A stretch of 64,000 nt of DNA, from positions 1,984,001 through 2,048,000 of the forward strand of contig NC_052479.1 in assembly GCF_009730915.1 (NCBI RefSeq), written 5' to 3'. A program made the position numbers and the translations under genes. Each line of letters opens with the position of its first letter. The first letter of the stretch is position 1. Below, piece after piece: positions 34,961 through 50,228 of this stretch. This DNA comes from Dioscorea cayenensis subsp. rotundata. Taxonomy: Eukaryota > Streptophyta > Magnoliopsida > Dioscoreales > Dioscoreaceae. The notes under the pieces were generated by a model. That model did not search any database, was not told the origin of the DNA, and saw only the letters and a program-made list of their open reading frames with translations.

Positions 34961-37900
34961 TTATCGTTTAAGTTGGTATGTGAAGTTCTTTATAGAAAAA
35001 ATTAAATTGTGAAAAAAATTATTAGCTCTATATAGTTCCTACAAATCTTCTAAGTAAGCATGTGACAGACTTTAATAAATTTTTAGATGGATCAATTAGT
35101 CATTATAACTAGTGTAATTTGATGCCTATCTATCTCTTAACAAGCCTAAGGAGGGGAAGCTAGTCACCTATTGTTATTAAAAAAAAAACAGAAACAAAAA
35201 ACCATCCCATCACCGTGAGAGATATAATAAAAAATAAATAAATAACCCTAAAATTAATGAACATATATTGAAACATAAAAAAGCAGTGGATGCAGTGAAC
35301 GAGAATCAAAAAAGGGGTGGACCAAGAGAAAGTGAATCCTTGAAGTGTCTTGTGAATACATAGTAACAAGAAAACATTTTTGTGAAAAATCCATATCTTC
35401 TCTCTAATTGTCTATCCACATCTTCCTTTCAAACATACCAAATATCTTTGGATTCCACTTTCATTTGGAGAGAAATAATAAACCAAAGGAACAAAAAGAA
35501 ATTTCACAAAGTTATATTAGGGTTTTAGGATAATTTTAGGGCTTGGTCTCTAGCTTTTTCTCTTTTTTTCTTCTTTTTTTTCCTTTGGAAAAATCAACTA
35601 GCTTTGTTTTATTTGCATGGTAGCATCCAATACCAATCACATCCTATATATCTTTTGCAAAAAATTAGCATCAAAGGAGGGGGCTTTCAATTGAGATTTT
35701 GACTACGTCTCTGCACTTTTTCACACTTTTTTACTTTTTCTTGTAATCTATTATTTATTTTCTATAAATAATCATTATAAGTTTTTGTCATCTATTATTA
35801 GAATCATTGGTTAATTAGTTTACTTACAAAATTTGAGAATTTGTATACTAATAAATATATTTATACGTTTAGTCTAGTCTAGGTTAGGGTTTTTTTTTTT
35901 TTTTAAATAAAGGTATATTTTTGTTTAAGAATAAAACATCTAATTCTCTCTAAAAAATTTATAATGAATTTATTATCCTCTAGTTAATGAAACAACTATT
36001 ATATTTAAAACTAAAATAAAATTAGAGAATCCCGGTTGGTGTTAGAACAGGAGTTGACCCAAGTGGGGCCGGGAATGGACCCCAAAGCTTTGGGGCCCAC
36101 CAATTCCTCTTTTACCAAAATTTGTGGACCCGGCCATTTGGAAGGTCTACAATTTAGAGAAATCAACGTGGCATTTCCTTATTGGATTATAGTGATTAAT
36201 GTTTGTTTTTAGTCATATCAACTTATTATTATATCTGTTGGCGCTTGTGAAACAGTGGATAGATCATGGGCTGGTCTGCTAGCCATGGATTTTTTTTATT
36301 ATTTTTATCAATGGACGATAACACCCCTTAAAATATTTGTCAAATCATAAGACAATAAAAATCTATCATGTATATATATATAATATAAATACTCAGTTAT
36401 TTAATTTTCTAATTATACAACCCTAAAAAGAGGGATATATTTCTTCTCACAATAGATCTATTAAACACATTTAAATAATACTATAAACAGTACCCATACT
36501 TAAAAACAATACATGAATATACTATTGTAAATAATATTATAGGCACATAATTTTGACCCTATACTTGTCCACCCATTGTCATGTGATAATTCACCCGGCA
36601 TGGGTTATCATGTTTCCAAATTCTTTCTTCCATCTTCAATGTCAATTTTCATCACTTTCTCTTCCACCAAATTCAATCTGCATCAATACAATGAGATTTA
36701 GGACCGCACAAGATATATTTATAATTTTTTTTTAGTTTTATAGTGTAATTTTTTAATAATTCATAATTAATTATAAATTTGTAATTTAATCTTTGTTGAT
36801 TTATAATTAATTTGAGTCTATATTAATTTGCTAAATGACAAGCAAAAATTGAAATAATTAACATAGAAAGATGATCAATTAGAAGCAAGTAAAGATATTG
36901 AACTGATCATCATGGTCTATGAACGTAACAGATAGTAAATATAAATATGTAATTAATATCTATTTAAATGATGTCATAAATATGTAAACATTCCTACAAA
37001 ATTTTATATGTTATGGTGTACAAACTATATTAAAAGAAGAAAAAAAAAATCTAAAAACCAAAGCAAGAATGGACAGGTATAATATAAAATGAAGGTAACA
37101 AGTTTAATTTAAAAAAAGTTAAAATAAATAAATGATATAAACTGCATGATAACGTAAAATGATTGTGAGTCTATATGTGATCATTATTTAAATGTGCTTT
37201 GTGTATCATAACAGTGGATGGATAGACCCGAAATTATGTTTTAGTGTAGTGTAGCAGTATTTTATTGATATTATAGTAATATTATTTAGTAGTCAATGAG
37301 TCCTCAATTGTAAAAAAAAAAATATTTAAGATATTTTGTATATTATAATATTATTAATATTATAGTAATTAATATTCAATATTTAGTAGTCAACAACTCT
37401 ATCTAATCAAGAGTACAATCTTGTAAGAGTGTGAACAAGTGTTGTGCTGATTAGGTTTATTTTTCTGGATAATTTTTATTCTTTTTATTATCTCATCTTA
37501 TTTAAGAGTTTTTTTCCTAAATGGATACTTTATGTGGTTAGATTAAATTAATCGAGGAATCAAAACATAGCTTAATAATTTTTTATTTTATTTATGTTTG
37601 AGAGATTTCAAATTTAAAATTTTTCAAGCACAACGGAAAAAAGATAAAAAAAAATTACTTGTCATTAATTTGTCAAAAAAAATTAAATCAATCGTCTAAA
37701 TCCTACCATTTTATGAATAAAACTTAAACATTTAATAAACAACCCTTTGTCAAGAAGATGAATATAAAAATTAAGACAGTCAACCATTGGATAGTCCAGA
37801 TCAGTATGACATCAAAGTCAGAAGTGGGAGCTCATGGGATCAAATCTCTCCCCAACAGTGATTGCTCCCCGTCATCGTTTATATCATCGCTCACCCGGGA

Positions 37901-38860
37901 TTTCATATTATTCTCATACCGTCATATATACTATACATCCCGAGTCCCCAAGATCTGCTTAAGATCGCTTTATATTCATAAAAATTGACATTATTGCCTA
38001 TTATTCAAAAAGACAAGAATGAACAAACTAAAGGTATACGGTACACACAAGAGGATATCTCATCAGCTTAATTGAAGTAATGAATGGCGGGTGTGTAGTC
38101 ACTTAAGATATATAAGCAGTACATTCTCGAAAAATACAAAAATAAAAAGATAAAATAGAACAAAAGGACAAAAATAAGAGTGAAGAGAGAGGACAAATAT
38201 CAGTAACAAAGAACAATGATACTAGCATTAATTATGCATCCCACTCTATAATTTTAAGTAATTATAATACTATTTATTCCACCTCACACCGTTCATCTCA
38301 GTATTTGACTATCAGATTGACATTACTATTTACATTTAAACATGATCTGTAGTTGTTAGATTTGAATTTTCAAATCTAAAGACTGATATATATAACAACA
38401 TCGGTAGAATTATTTATTTACTGATATACTTAATATATTCGTCCTTACATATATATATATATATATAGTAAGGATTCTTTAGGACGCACTGATTTGGCCT
38501 TGTTATCCTTCAATGGGCATCACAAAGGGACAAAGGAGTAGGGCAAGAGCAGCAGGACTCATATATGGTGGTGCAAAAGAAATAAAGTACTGTTCATTTG
38601 CCACATGAAGAGGTAGAGCAGAGGGGGTTAGGGACATTGTCAATCAAGTTTTGTTTTCATGATTGCTTAATTTGTTTTTGATTGGAGAATTTTTGTCATT
38701 TATTATCCAAAAGCTACAATAAGAGTGTTATCAACTTTGTTTTTAGTTGTTTGAATTTCATGAATAATTATATACTAAATGATTATTTAATTATCACTAA
38801 GTGGAATCATATGTAAGTGAAAGTACAGTATAAATAAAAATACTGTATTTCAATTTATAT
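34961..38860. other. AT-rich intergenic region
   Basis: About 3.9 kb with no recognisable gene. A GC-richer patch at 36030-36130 contains GGGGCCCACC-like text but no clear element. A TA microsatellite is at 38446-38467. Confidence 0.5.
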
Positions 38861-39500
38861 CTGTTTGGTTTGTTGTAATTAAAAATGATGTATTTATTTT
38901 TTATTTATTTAGTTTGATTTAAATTTAAAGCTACAGTTCAATGTATGTGGATGGTGAGATTATCCCAATTATCTATTATTAATTATTTAATACTATTCAT
39001 AAAAATTAATTTAAATAAAAATAATTAATTAAATTAATAAATTATTTATTAAATTTAAAATATTTAATATTTTTTTAAATTTTATTACTTGAAATTTTTT
39101 TAAAAAACTTATACTATTAATTATTTTTATAATATTTTCAATTATAAAAATATTTTATGATGAAATTAATTAATTATATAAATATTTGCATTATAAAAAA
39201 TATAATATTTATTTAATTTTAATACCTAAAAAAATTATAATAGATTTTTAAAATAATTATAATATTTTCAATTAAAAAATATTTTTGTTATAAAAATATT
39301 TAATCATATAAATAATATTTTTATAATTAAATATGAGATGAATATGATAGTGACTGGATGCCACTCATATTACTGCAAAAGTACTCTAAACTATAAAATA
39401 TTTTACATGTAAAACTCATTTTACGGCAGACCAAACAACTTTTACATATAAAATCAGTTACATTACAACTACTTACAACTACTTATAGGTAACCAAACAG
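38861..39500. mobile_element. MITE remnant with CTGTTTGG / CCAAACAG ends
   Basis: About 640 bp, extremely AT-rich, bounded by CTGTTTGGTTTGTTGTAATT on the left. The right end, reverse-complemented, gives CTGTTTGGTTACCTATAAGT. An inner GGTCTGCCG-like pair is also present near 39420. The ends resemble the Harbinger-type MITEs here and the fragment at 50229. No clean TSD. Confidence 0.5.
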
Positions 39501-41340
39501 CCTAAATGATTTTTGAGACATTGGTTTTTATTGTGAAATATTAAAAAGAATATGTTAAAAGTTGGAATATGTAGTTATTTAAAAAAGAATTTATTTATTA
39601 TACAATATCATTACTAAGCAACATCATATTATTAGAATTAAGCAAGCTTTATAAAGGTGATGTTTTTATTATTAATATAGTTTGATTATTTGAATGAATC
39701 ATCTTTATTAGGTGGGAATATGACAAATAAATTTTTTTTTTGTTTAACAAATATGGACAAGCCACGTCAAAGATATATACAGATGTGGTGTTACTATATT
39801 CATACAAGTATGATCTAACATGAGCTGAGATTCAATCCTGACTTCTCTGTGTAATATGAACACTTTATGCAAGGTACTGGGTGTTAATAAAACATACTCA
39901 TAATCTATCAATATTTCACTCAAATCACAATTAGAGAATTAATAATAATAATAATAGTTTTAATTTTAATAATAATAATATAGAAAAAGAAAAACTACTC
40001 ACAAAAGAAAGTTTTCAATACCATAAACAACATTGCTATGCGAGTAAAACAGTTTTTATCTTGAGATAAATATAATAACCCAAAAAAAGTTAATTCTTTT
40101 GATTTTTTTTTTATTCTTCCAATTTTGATAAATTAAACCACATCAAGTAATTATACAAGTTCATTAAATGCAAATTGTGCATGTCCAAATGTGACCAAAT
40201 TGTGACCTATAAATCTTATTAGGTATGAGATTAAATACCATATGAAATGAAAATATATCCACCCAAAACTTTGTTGCCATTCAAACCAGCAATTAGTTCT
40301 CATATACAAACACTTGACCATTCTCTTGTGAAAATTAAAGCACATCTTGAATGCAATTCTTTAGTGGTCCAAATTCATTGACTTTTATTTTGGTACCAAA
40401 CTTATCTTAAAATGCCATTTGTATGAATGTGTTGCATCCTTCATGTTATTTGATTGGTTATATTTTGTTGGGCCTAGTTTGATAGAAGAGGTGATATTTG
40501 TTTGTTTCAGTGTATGTGGTTCATGGATTTAATTAATAGAATATGAGAATTATTATTATTATTATTTCTCTCACTAATCTCTCAAATTCCATTTCTATAA
40601 TTAATTATATCATTATCATTAATCACTCATTATTTGCAGAGAAAATTGGTTACTTAACCTGTATAAAATGGATAACTATTGTTAATACACCCCATAAGTA
40701 TTATATTTATTCATTCATCTCTACAAAATATTTTTATTCTTTTATATAGTTTTATGTTTATAACTCAACTAAAAAAATTTATAAAAATAACTCTTGATTT
40801 TTTTTATTTAGCTTTTTTTCAAGAAATATATGATAAAAATAAGTAAAAATAACTTTTTTCATATAAAAAAATTTAGTTGGTTTTTTTTAAGGCTTATAAA
40901 CAAATAAGGTATATAAGTAAACATAATTGTTATAAAAATACACAATCAATTATTCATTTTTACAGGTATATAAACCCCTTTCAAAACTTATATATATATA
41001 TATATATATATATATAGATATATTACATACACTGTGACACTACGACACTTTAAAAGAACTTTTTTCAAATGGATCAGTATAAAGATAATATAATCTGAAG
41101 GAGTTTTACTAAAAACAACTGCCAAATATAAAATATATTTTTAAAAAAATTTCAAATTAATTCAGATAGTCCTTGAAAACAAAAATTAATTTTATTCAAG
41201 TGCTCTTTTTTTTTAAAAAAAAAAAATTATAAACAAGCTCATTTGCAAATATGGAACAAGAAGAATAAAGAGAATGGCATCCATCCAAGCACCAAATTTT
41301 CCCATTTTTATAAATATATATTAAACTCTCAAAAACCATC
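39501..41340. other. AT-rich intergenic region
   Basis: No gene recognised. Contains TAA repeats (39940-39980, 40548-40565) and a TA repeat (40990-41016). Confidence 0.5.
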
Positions 41341-41890
41341 ATCTAGATTCTAGTCTGAAAAGGTTTCATCAAATTTACAAAGCTCTTTCCAGATCCATGC
41401 AACAAACCAGACAAAAACAAGCCCATACAACATGCTCATCATAACAACCACATGCAGTCGATTTAATGCCGATAACCGGATGGACGACGATGAAGCAGCA
41501 GCGATGATCACCGGTATCTCCTAAAACCTGAGTAAAGATGACTCTCTAAGTAACAAATCGAACGACGACGATACAACAACTAGTTTATGTCTGAGAGACT
41601 GTTAAAGACAACAAGCTACAACGACAACCAAACTTACTGCTTTCACCACCCACAACCGGAAAACTGGGCCGCGACAGGAAATAATTTTTAACAACAAATC
41701 CTGTTTATCCCCACCTGACGAGGGTGGAACGGTTATTGACATTTACATGGAGCACCGATGAATACGGCGTTCACTCTTGCACTTCGGATGTTGCTGCTGC
41801 CCCCGGTGAATTTCCACCACGAGGTTCAACAGTTTAACACTCTCTTTATGTAATTGGATTATCTTCACATGTATTGAAATTACAGTGCTG
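41341..41890 (-). other. Probable 3' UTR of the nucleotidyltransferase gene
   Basis: Less AT-rich than its left neighbour and lacking open frames; lies directly after the stop at 41893-41891 of the minus-strand gene. The polyadenylation site cannot be fixed from sequence alone. Confidence 0.45.
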
Positions 41891-42805
41891 TCAGCCAGAG
41901 AGAGGAGGGAAGTCGTCATCGTCTTTCAATTGATAGGACTGCTTCGGCCTGCAAAAAATTTGAAGGTATTTGGTAGCATTCGCTACGATAAAAAGAAATT
42001 ACCAAATGCCGAACCTCAATGCAGTTAATAGATTAGGATAAGTTTTTCACTAAATAGCATGCCTGCCATGTAGAAGAGACTGTTAAGACATATGAACTAT
42101 TGACCATATTTATTTATAATTGTGACAGTGAACTTGAAGACCAAGACAATAAATGAGTTAACCTAATATGCAAATCGGACTGGTAAATATTGTCTTGTTT
42201 TTCATTGTTTGTTAATATTTTGTATGGTAACGATAATTACCTTTCACTAGTTGAGCTTGGAACAAATTTTTGAGCTGTTGGTGTAAGAATCACTGATGCA
42301 GAGCTCTGATTATGAGGACTGACAGAATCCAACCTCCTACCGGGTTCTAGCAAAGATGACCATCCAAGTGGAACACTGCCAAATTCTACTCTGCCATCAG
42401 GTGGAAACACAAGTCCATTGGCTTGCGAAACTCCTTTCACAGTGGGACGAGGAGCTTGCAGTATGTCCAACAACGCAGGTTTGCCACGGCCACTACCACC
42501 TAAACCTAAACTGGGAGACTGTGATGGCGAAGGTGGGTCATGACTGACTTTCTCTTGGAAGCTCATGTCAGGTGGTGTCATTGGCCGGCCATTGTTCCGG
42601 TTCCTTGGTAGAATATTTGCTGAAGCCCTTCCTCTTCCATGTGTTGGTCTTTCTCGGTAAGTACGATAATTCTACAGAACCCAAAGAGAAAAAGAACTTT
42701 CAACAAGATGAAAATAGAAAGGTAAAAGTAAATACTGCAAGGAGCTAGTATCAGTATATTATTTTCTATAACAGAAATGATTTCTCAACGTAAGTTGTTC
42801 CATTA

Positions 42806-42839
<34 letters not shown>

Positions 42840-45800
42840 CTCCTAAATAGATTAGTTAACCAAATCCAGAAACATCTATGGACAAAAATTTAAACAAAAG
42901 ATAGATCAGAGTCAGAAAATTAAGTTGAGTTATACATGCATACCACCGCATTTGCATTTGGAAAGTAAGTGCCAGTTCCACGTGGCTTCTGCAAATCTTC
43001 TCCATAAGTGGAAGGTGCTATGGGGGAGCTTACAGGATAATGACCATGAAGAATTGGTTGTCCATGCACAAGTCCATTTGCATTCACAGGCATATAAAAA
43101 TTTGGCCTACGAAAAGCATCCCATGAGGTTTTGCCACGATATGGGGGTGGTGATGATCTATGATTTGGATATCCAAACCCACTTAACATGAACTCATGGC
43201 AAGATTGAGCATACAGAAGACTTTTGTAATGTATTTCAAACTCCCCAGTAAGATCTGCCAGGCACGTGGGTTTTGGACTTTTATTATCATTTCCATCACT
43301 GCTTCCTGCAACGATGTCAACATTGCTCAAATTTTCTGGTTGGTGAATCTTCCAATTTGACGGTGTGAATTCCTCAATGTAACTAACAGATGTAGAAACC
43401 CCATGGTTACTAGATATCCAAGACGGAGTACCACCTGATGACTCAGTCTCATGAGAGTCTTGCTGAGTAGGAATAGAAAATTCATCACTTCGAGTAAAGC
43501 CTCTAGTATATTTCTCTGTTCCAAATTTGGTAGGACCATTTCCAACCACATCTTCTGGCTGGAAAAAGTGGTGTGGTGCATAATATGCTGGACTGGATGG
43601 TGAAAGGCATGTTTCACTGTTTGAGGGTGACTTCAATGTGTCAGCCATGTTTTTTGAACTGTTAGTTCTACTGGTAGCAAGATCCCTAGCATCACCAGTC
43701 AAACGTTTTCTTGACACAGCATTTCCATCTCCAAGACCATCTGCTTCCACTTTTACATGGCTCTGCAGGTAATTGACAGGAATTTGGTGATTGAATTGAT
43801 GTTCCCCTGATTGGGCTCTGGAACCACGGTCCTCATCCAAACCCAAAAATTTAAGTCTGTTGATTTCCCATACTCCATAGGATTCAGCATGAGGTGATTG
43901 CAGAGTTGACTCATCTTCCTTGTGTTTATTGGCCCTTAAATCGAATGGTGCAGGGCCAAACCCATCATCATCAATGATTGTACCATATGTATTAAAGGGA
44001 GGCTCATCTTGCACATCAGGTCTTTCCCCACTCCCATGCCTCTCCAAGGTGTTTGTGAAGAATTTAGAAAGTTCCTCTGCAATTCTCTCTTCAGACAGTA
44101 GAAGAATCCGACCAAGTTTTCGGGCACCATACGTAAATGCGCTGCGTATCCGATAAAAGTTACCTACAGAAGTGTCAAAATATTAAAACAAAATAAGCCA
44201 AAATTGAAAAGACATGTAAGAACCAGAACAAGAACTTAAAGGAAGCGCAACAAAGGATTAAAACCTTTGCTAACACTACGTCCCAGATTATTGTTCTCTT
44301 TGAGCGGATCAACTATATTCAAATGTTTTGGCATAAAAGCCCGAGGGCTGTTCTCTCCTGGTCTAGGTGGAACTGAGAATGAATCCATACTGCTTCTGAG
44401 GAACTCCTTGCTGAGTAATAATTCACCTCCATCATTTTCTGGTACCTCAGCTGTAGAAATAAATGTAAGCATCAAGAAATCTAACTTGTAGGTCAAGTGA
44501 ATCAGATTAATTAGAAGTCACTTACCCACAAGTTCCGGTAGGGAAGACAGAGGTATTGGACCATGTAAACTAATGCAAAAGTTGTCCCAATCAAATTTGC
44601 TGTAATAATCCAAAAACCTGTATAGAACCTACAAAGAGAGACTATTATGAAGATGTAATAAATATAATAAAAAAGAACTTTACATTTGGAGATCCCTTAA
44701 TAAAGGTGAAGCTCCTTTAAGAACTCACCGCTAGAGGGCCTTCCAAAGATGAATGGAAAAGATGGAAAATATACAAGACCAAGGTCTCCAATGCATATGT
44801 AGAAATTAAGCCATGATGAGCACCGAGAATTCGACTCTCATAGTAACACCATGCTTTTATCAGTATGATACTTTGTTTGAAAAGATTTTTCTTTCCAATG
44901 ACTAGGTCAACCTGAATTGAAGAAACAATGTTGATGTAAGCACCTATGAAGACCAGAACAGTTTGAATAGATGAACGGTCAGGAAGAAGGCACAATTATA
45001 TTTAGAAAATTATGAAGAAGAGAGAACAATTAAAGTTGGTAGATACCTTCTCCAGGAAGCATAGTGTACAGAGCCCTCCAATTTGATTAAAAGAGATATC
45101 TACAACAATATTTTGCACCAGGCATTTCACAAGTTTTACCTAGAACCAGAAATCCCATCAGTCATCATCAAATTAAAAGTTTAAATGTCAGTGTAATCTG
45201 TTTGCCAGTAACTTCACATATACCCAATGTGCAGAACTCTACAAAGTTGGACCATGATAAATTTACAGAAAACATTACAATATCGCCCAGACAACTTGTT
45301 GTCCAAACTTTGCAAAAACTTTATTTGAACATAAACATGCAAATATATATGACAGAAATCAGAATGAGTACCAAACCATAAAGAATCACATGGCCTACTC
45401 CAGTAATTATGACCATGAAATTATTACGATCGCATCTAACAAACTTAAAAAACATTCAGGTCACAACTCTCATTGTTAAGCATACACTAAAAGGTTTTTC
45501 CAGTTATTAATAGCATAACATATATATAGTATAAGCTATAAAATGGGTCAGAGAAATTGCCATGATTCTGGCAATCTACTAAACTTCAGAGACCAGTAAA
45601 ATCTAGAAATCTATGAAGAAGTATGAAACGTTTTGGTAACATCCAAAGCCAACTGAATGATACAAATATGAGACCCAATATATTCTATAAACTAATGAAA
45701 GCAATATTAAGGATTAGGTATGCAAACCATGTTTAGATATATATCGCTTGGCCAAAACATGACTTAAATAAGAGAATAACAAAACCTGCAACAGACATTG

Positions 45801-48100
45801 AAAACAACTCAACAAAAGCAAGTAGCCCATGCTAACTATTGGTTATAAAGAGAGAAAAATACCTCTATAAACATTGTTTGATTCAATTAAGTTATACAGA
45901 TTTGGCATTGCCAAGTATAATGGAGCATGATGCAATATGGAGACAGTCATGCATAATCATCTAATAATCTCAAATGATGCAAACTATGGAGGCCTACTAG
46001 TTTTATAGTTTTATAGTGAAACCTTCAACAAAATAGCTTCATGCTTACAAATTTCTTACAAAGACATTGAGTTGTATTCAACCATGAAACCTCCATAAAT
46101 ACATTGAAAACGTGTCACCAATATGCGGATAGGACAGTAAACACAGATAAACGGTTATCTTTAACAAAGTATTCCAAACTATGAATAGACCCTCAGCTTG
46201 ATAACAAGCGCTCAAAAATACCAAATATCTTCAGTTTGAGAGACTGATTAGTTTGACAATGGACAACAAGAGCGGCTAGAATATCCAGGCAGAGAAAAGA
46301 GTATCAGCCAACCTGATATGGTCAAAAATGGGAAGAGATTGCTCATCCAAAAGAGTGGAAACCACAAGGATCCATCAGGATCACACACCACATCACTCAA
46401 AAATCTTTTACAATAAAAACTTTTGAAAAAACTATATATGTCCTTCTCATGGGGAAAATAATAATCTGAAACAAGTAGCATCTCCTGATCATGAACAAAA
46501 ATTAGCAAAATTTATACCTCTGCATTTATGTATTGGACATCTTTCACTTCAAACTCAGAATCCTTATTCTTCTCTTCAGCTTCAAGTACATAACGTACTT
46601 CATTGGCCAAAGCATCCTCATATTGAGGCATGCCAAGCGCTGTAAGATCAATATCCCCATCTGGAAGATATGTCTTCAATGGAACAGAACCAAATGGAAA
46701 AACCTGCAGATAGCAGCATAAAAGAAATTGAGAGACAAAAATTCTGGAAAAAATATAAGTGATAAGAACAGAATGTATCCTCTAGTTATTGCCAAAGAAG
46801 GATAAACTGCATTTCACAGGACCCCAATAGCAGTGAGACAGCATTGATTACACAAATCAAACACTTAAACATCAAGAGGTCTATAGGCTTTAAAGAAAGA
46901 GACATACATACTGGCACTCACAAGCATGCGTGCAAATTGTTCTCTATAATAGTTGCCCAACAAACCTCATAGCAATGCATTCAGTATATTAATTTTCCTG
47001 CTCATCAAAACACTAGAAATGCAATATGAAATTACCATCTACCTCACTTTTTATCATATAAAATTAATCACATTCCAGCTAAGGGTCTAAAAATGATTGG
47101 TTTTTTTTTTTACATGCCATGATTTTAACATCCTTGAAACATGAAGGAACCATAGATAAAATAAAAGTCAGATACTAAACATTAGCGCTGACTATTTTAT
47201 TAAATTGCATTTCGACTATTAGATTCTCCAAAAATCAAAATTGGAGTGATGCTGACGCACAATTATTTCTCAACTACTACACGAGCTATGAAACGCACAT
47301 AAACTCAGAAATCATGCACATGTGCATCCCTGCATAAAAGTAATTTTTTCCTACGCTTCACTGTCAAGTTGAAACTTTATATTTCAAAGCTCTAAATAGG
47401 AGAAAATCGCCTAATTCAATATCCACTAAATGCCTTGCCATTATTGCTCAGTAACAATGGCACCATTCATGTCAATCTTTACAAGAAGCCACATCCACAT
47501 ATTCTATACTACCATATGAAACAAACGTCGCTTATCGACAAACACAAATCACTGGATAAAAGCAAAACAAATAAAAAAAAAAAAACTCCGATCTTGTCTG
47601 TGTCAATCTGACAAGTAAAAATACTCTTTACAAAGGGGACAACTCTAAACAAACACACAAGCATTCATCACATTTGTACCAATGCCAAAACAATAGCAGA
47701 AAACCAATAATCCAAAGAAACCAGAGAAATTCAAACACATTAATCAGTAAATTAACAATAAAATAAAACAAAATTGTATAGCACAAACAGAACAAGTATG
47801 AAGTATAAACACAGCAAAGTGTTTCACCAGCAAAGGAGTTGAAAGAATAACCTCAGAACCAGTAAAGTGTTTCACCAGCCTTTGAACATAATCCACCACA
47901 GCCCGTCTCCGATCCTCAGACACCCGAGTGGGTTGAATCCTCTCTATGATCGCCCCGGTAGCATTCTCAGCACGGCGCCACCGCACAGACTCGATCACCA
48001 TCGGATGAGGGTTCTCCACAGCCGGAGGCGACGCCGGCGCGGGGTTCAACTCCCCGGCCACACCATCAGCCCGCGGCAACCACCCTTGCAAATCCCCCAT
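41891..48100 (-). CDS. Nucleotidyltransferase / PAP-OAS1 substrate-binding-domain protein, nine exons
   Basis: Exons (minus): 48100-47852, 46703-46518, 45139-45047, 44911-44729, 44628-44526, 44450-44265, 44163-42944, 42671-42241, 41948-41891. They total 2709 bp in frame, 902 aa. Start MGDLQGWLPRADGV. Exon 2 encodes VFPFGSVPLKTYLPDGDIDL, the GS-(x)-DxD signature of the polymerase-beta fold, and exon 3 carries VDISFNQ with the likely third Asp. Exon 4 has IKAWCYYESRILGAHHGLIS, typical of the PAP/OAS1 domain. A long low-complexity region follows, then QLKDDDDFPPLSG at the C-terminus. Members of this plant family resemble non-canonical poly(A) polymerases; substrate unknown. Exon 9 was chosen because it supplies the conserved DFPPLS tail; reading through at 42240 would stop immediately. 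Intron 2 is about 1.4 kb. Confidence 0.9.
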
Positions 48101-48430
48101 GCTAAAAAAAAACACCTTCACAAACAGATCAAACACAAAATGATATATCAAAACACCATCCGAACACCAAAAAATCGCAAATTTCAGCCAAAAACGTCAT
48201 CGGCGGGGAAGATAAACATCAAGTTGATCGCCAAGATCCGATCTTTCCACTGCGAATGATCGAAGAATGGAAAAAAGAAGGGAGATTAGGGATCTCCCAA
48301 GGGTTTGATGGTAGATCCGATGGTTTTGATTTCGGATTCAGTCTCCAAAAACCCTTTGCGGAAGGCTCTCTCTGTTTTGGGGTCTCTCGAGTCTCTACTT
48401 AGCTGATTTGTGGAGACATTGGAAAGCAAG
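48101..48430 (-). promoter_or_regulatory. 5' UTR and promoter region of the nucleotidyltransferase gene
   Basis: GC-richer leader (48160-48410) with CT/GA tracts directly upstream of the ATG at 48100, giving way to T-rich DNA at 48430. No clear TATA box. Confidence 0.4.
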
Positions 48431-50228
48431 CGTTTTTTATAATATATTTTATTTTATTTTTTTTATTTTTTTTCTTTTTTTATTTCTCTTACAATAAAGA
48501 CGTGTCAACGGCCCATTTTGATAAGGGCCCACCAACTTGGCAAGCTTGTAAGAATTAAGGTTTTTTTTTTATTAAAAAAAAAAAACCTTGAAAGAATGAG
48601 GTGAATGGAATTTTTTTTTTTTTCATTTTTGAAGTTAATATTAAGAGCAAGATAATGTAAAATTAAGGGAAATTTCTACTGAAAATATAAAGGTTTGAAT
48701 GAAAATTCAAATTTAAATAATAGTAAATGATTTTGAGTTCATTATCCTTACAATAGGTGAGTGGTAGTACCATTAACTCTTATGAGACAGATTGAGAATT
48801 TGACTATTTCTCAAAACATAGTTGAAAATTTAAAGTGTGTAGGTGAGATTGCTTCTCTGTATTGTCAAAATAAATATAAATAAATGAATAAATAAATAAA
48901 TAGAGTGATTTTAATTTGAAATTATTATACATGTAAAAAAAATAATGTAAGAATTAACTATAATATTAAACTTACTATATAAAATTTAGTTAATACAATT
49001 TTGATACACAAAGAGATTTGAATGAAAAATCTAGTCATATATTTATCGGTATAAAAGAAAGGATAATTTTGATTATTTATTACCTAACCATCTATGAAAA
49101 TGTGTTGTGAAATAATTTTAGTAAATACAATACCATGATGATTATATTTATAAAGAGATTTGAATGAATGTAGTTTATGGAAATTTCTAAGAAGTAACCC
49201 GTGGACTTCTTTTTCAACTAGAATCAAAAGAACCATCAAGTTTTGAGATCCCCTGCGAGAGAAGAGTGTGATTCGGAGGTTCAGGCCTCTATTTAGTCCA
49301 CCAGCTAGTTCTATCTAGAGTTGTTTTTGACCCCCTAAGAGGAACTATTTCTGTAATTAGGGGGATTTTTCTTTCAATATTTTTTTCAACTTTTAGCGAA
49401 TTTTTTTTTTCAACTAGATGAGAAAAAAAAAATGAGGTGAATGGTTTTTGTTTTTTTTTCCTCATCTTTATACACTATTATCCTTTCATGAACTCTGTTC
49501 TTGTATTTTTTTTTTTATAAATTTATTGTTTATCCATTAAAAAAAACTGAGTGAGTGAATATATTTCTATTTTTTTGTGAAAATATTGAGCATGATATGT
49601 AATAAATAATATAAATCAAAATACAATTTTTTATTCACTATAAATAGCCTTTGAATAAAAAGCTAGCTCATAAGTTAATTTATGGACATAGAAAATTCAT
49701 TCTTATCTCTTATTAACCCGTTCTCTATGTGCCATGTGATAAAATTATTTAATCAAATTTAATGTTGTGGTTATTATATTAAGAACATTAAGAGACTGGG
49801 AGATTAATATTAAATTAGAGATAAAAAAAAAAGTTAATAGAGATTCTTTTAATGTTAATATTTAATTTGGTATAATCAGTGATACAGGACATTAATTAAA
49901 AGATATTTTTTTTGTGTTGGATAAAGATAGATATGAATGAAATTTCAGTGAGGTTTTGATTAGGATGTGTTGTTAAATAATTTTAGCTATGCATGTGATT
50001 TTTGGTGTATATATTGACTGCAACCACTGATAAATGAAGTGAATTAATTTTTAATTAGATATAAATAGATTTGAACAAAAAATTCACTTTTTATCATTGA
50101 CCATTTTAATCATTTGTAAAAATATTCTGTTTAAAATATGTGTGTATATATATATATATTAACCACACACATCCTTTTTAATTCTCAAGTATGTATTTGG
50201 AAAGAGTTAAATTTTTTATTTACTTTAG
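48431..50228. other. AT-rich intergenic region
   Basis: No gene seen. A GC-richer patch at 49240-49330 has no recognised content. Around 48751-48810 a weak A-box-like text may mark another SINE remnant. Confidence 0.5.

Noticed and set aside
36030..36130. GC-rich patch with GGGGCCCACC, possible MITE end
   Set aside because: No matching inverted partner or target duplication found.
38861..39500. A TAA target duplication for this MITE remnant
   Set aside because: TAA occurs on the right (39503-39505) but not at the matching place on the left.
49190..49340. GC-richer text in AT-rich DNA, possible gene fragment
   Set aside because: No open frame or recognisable motif.
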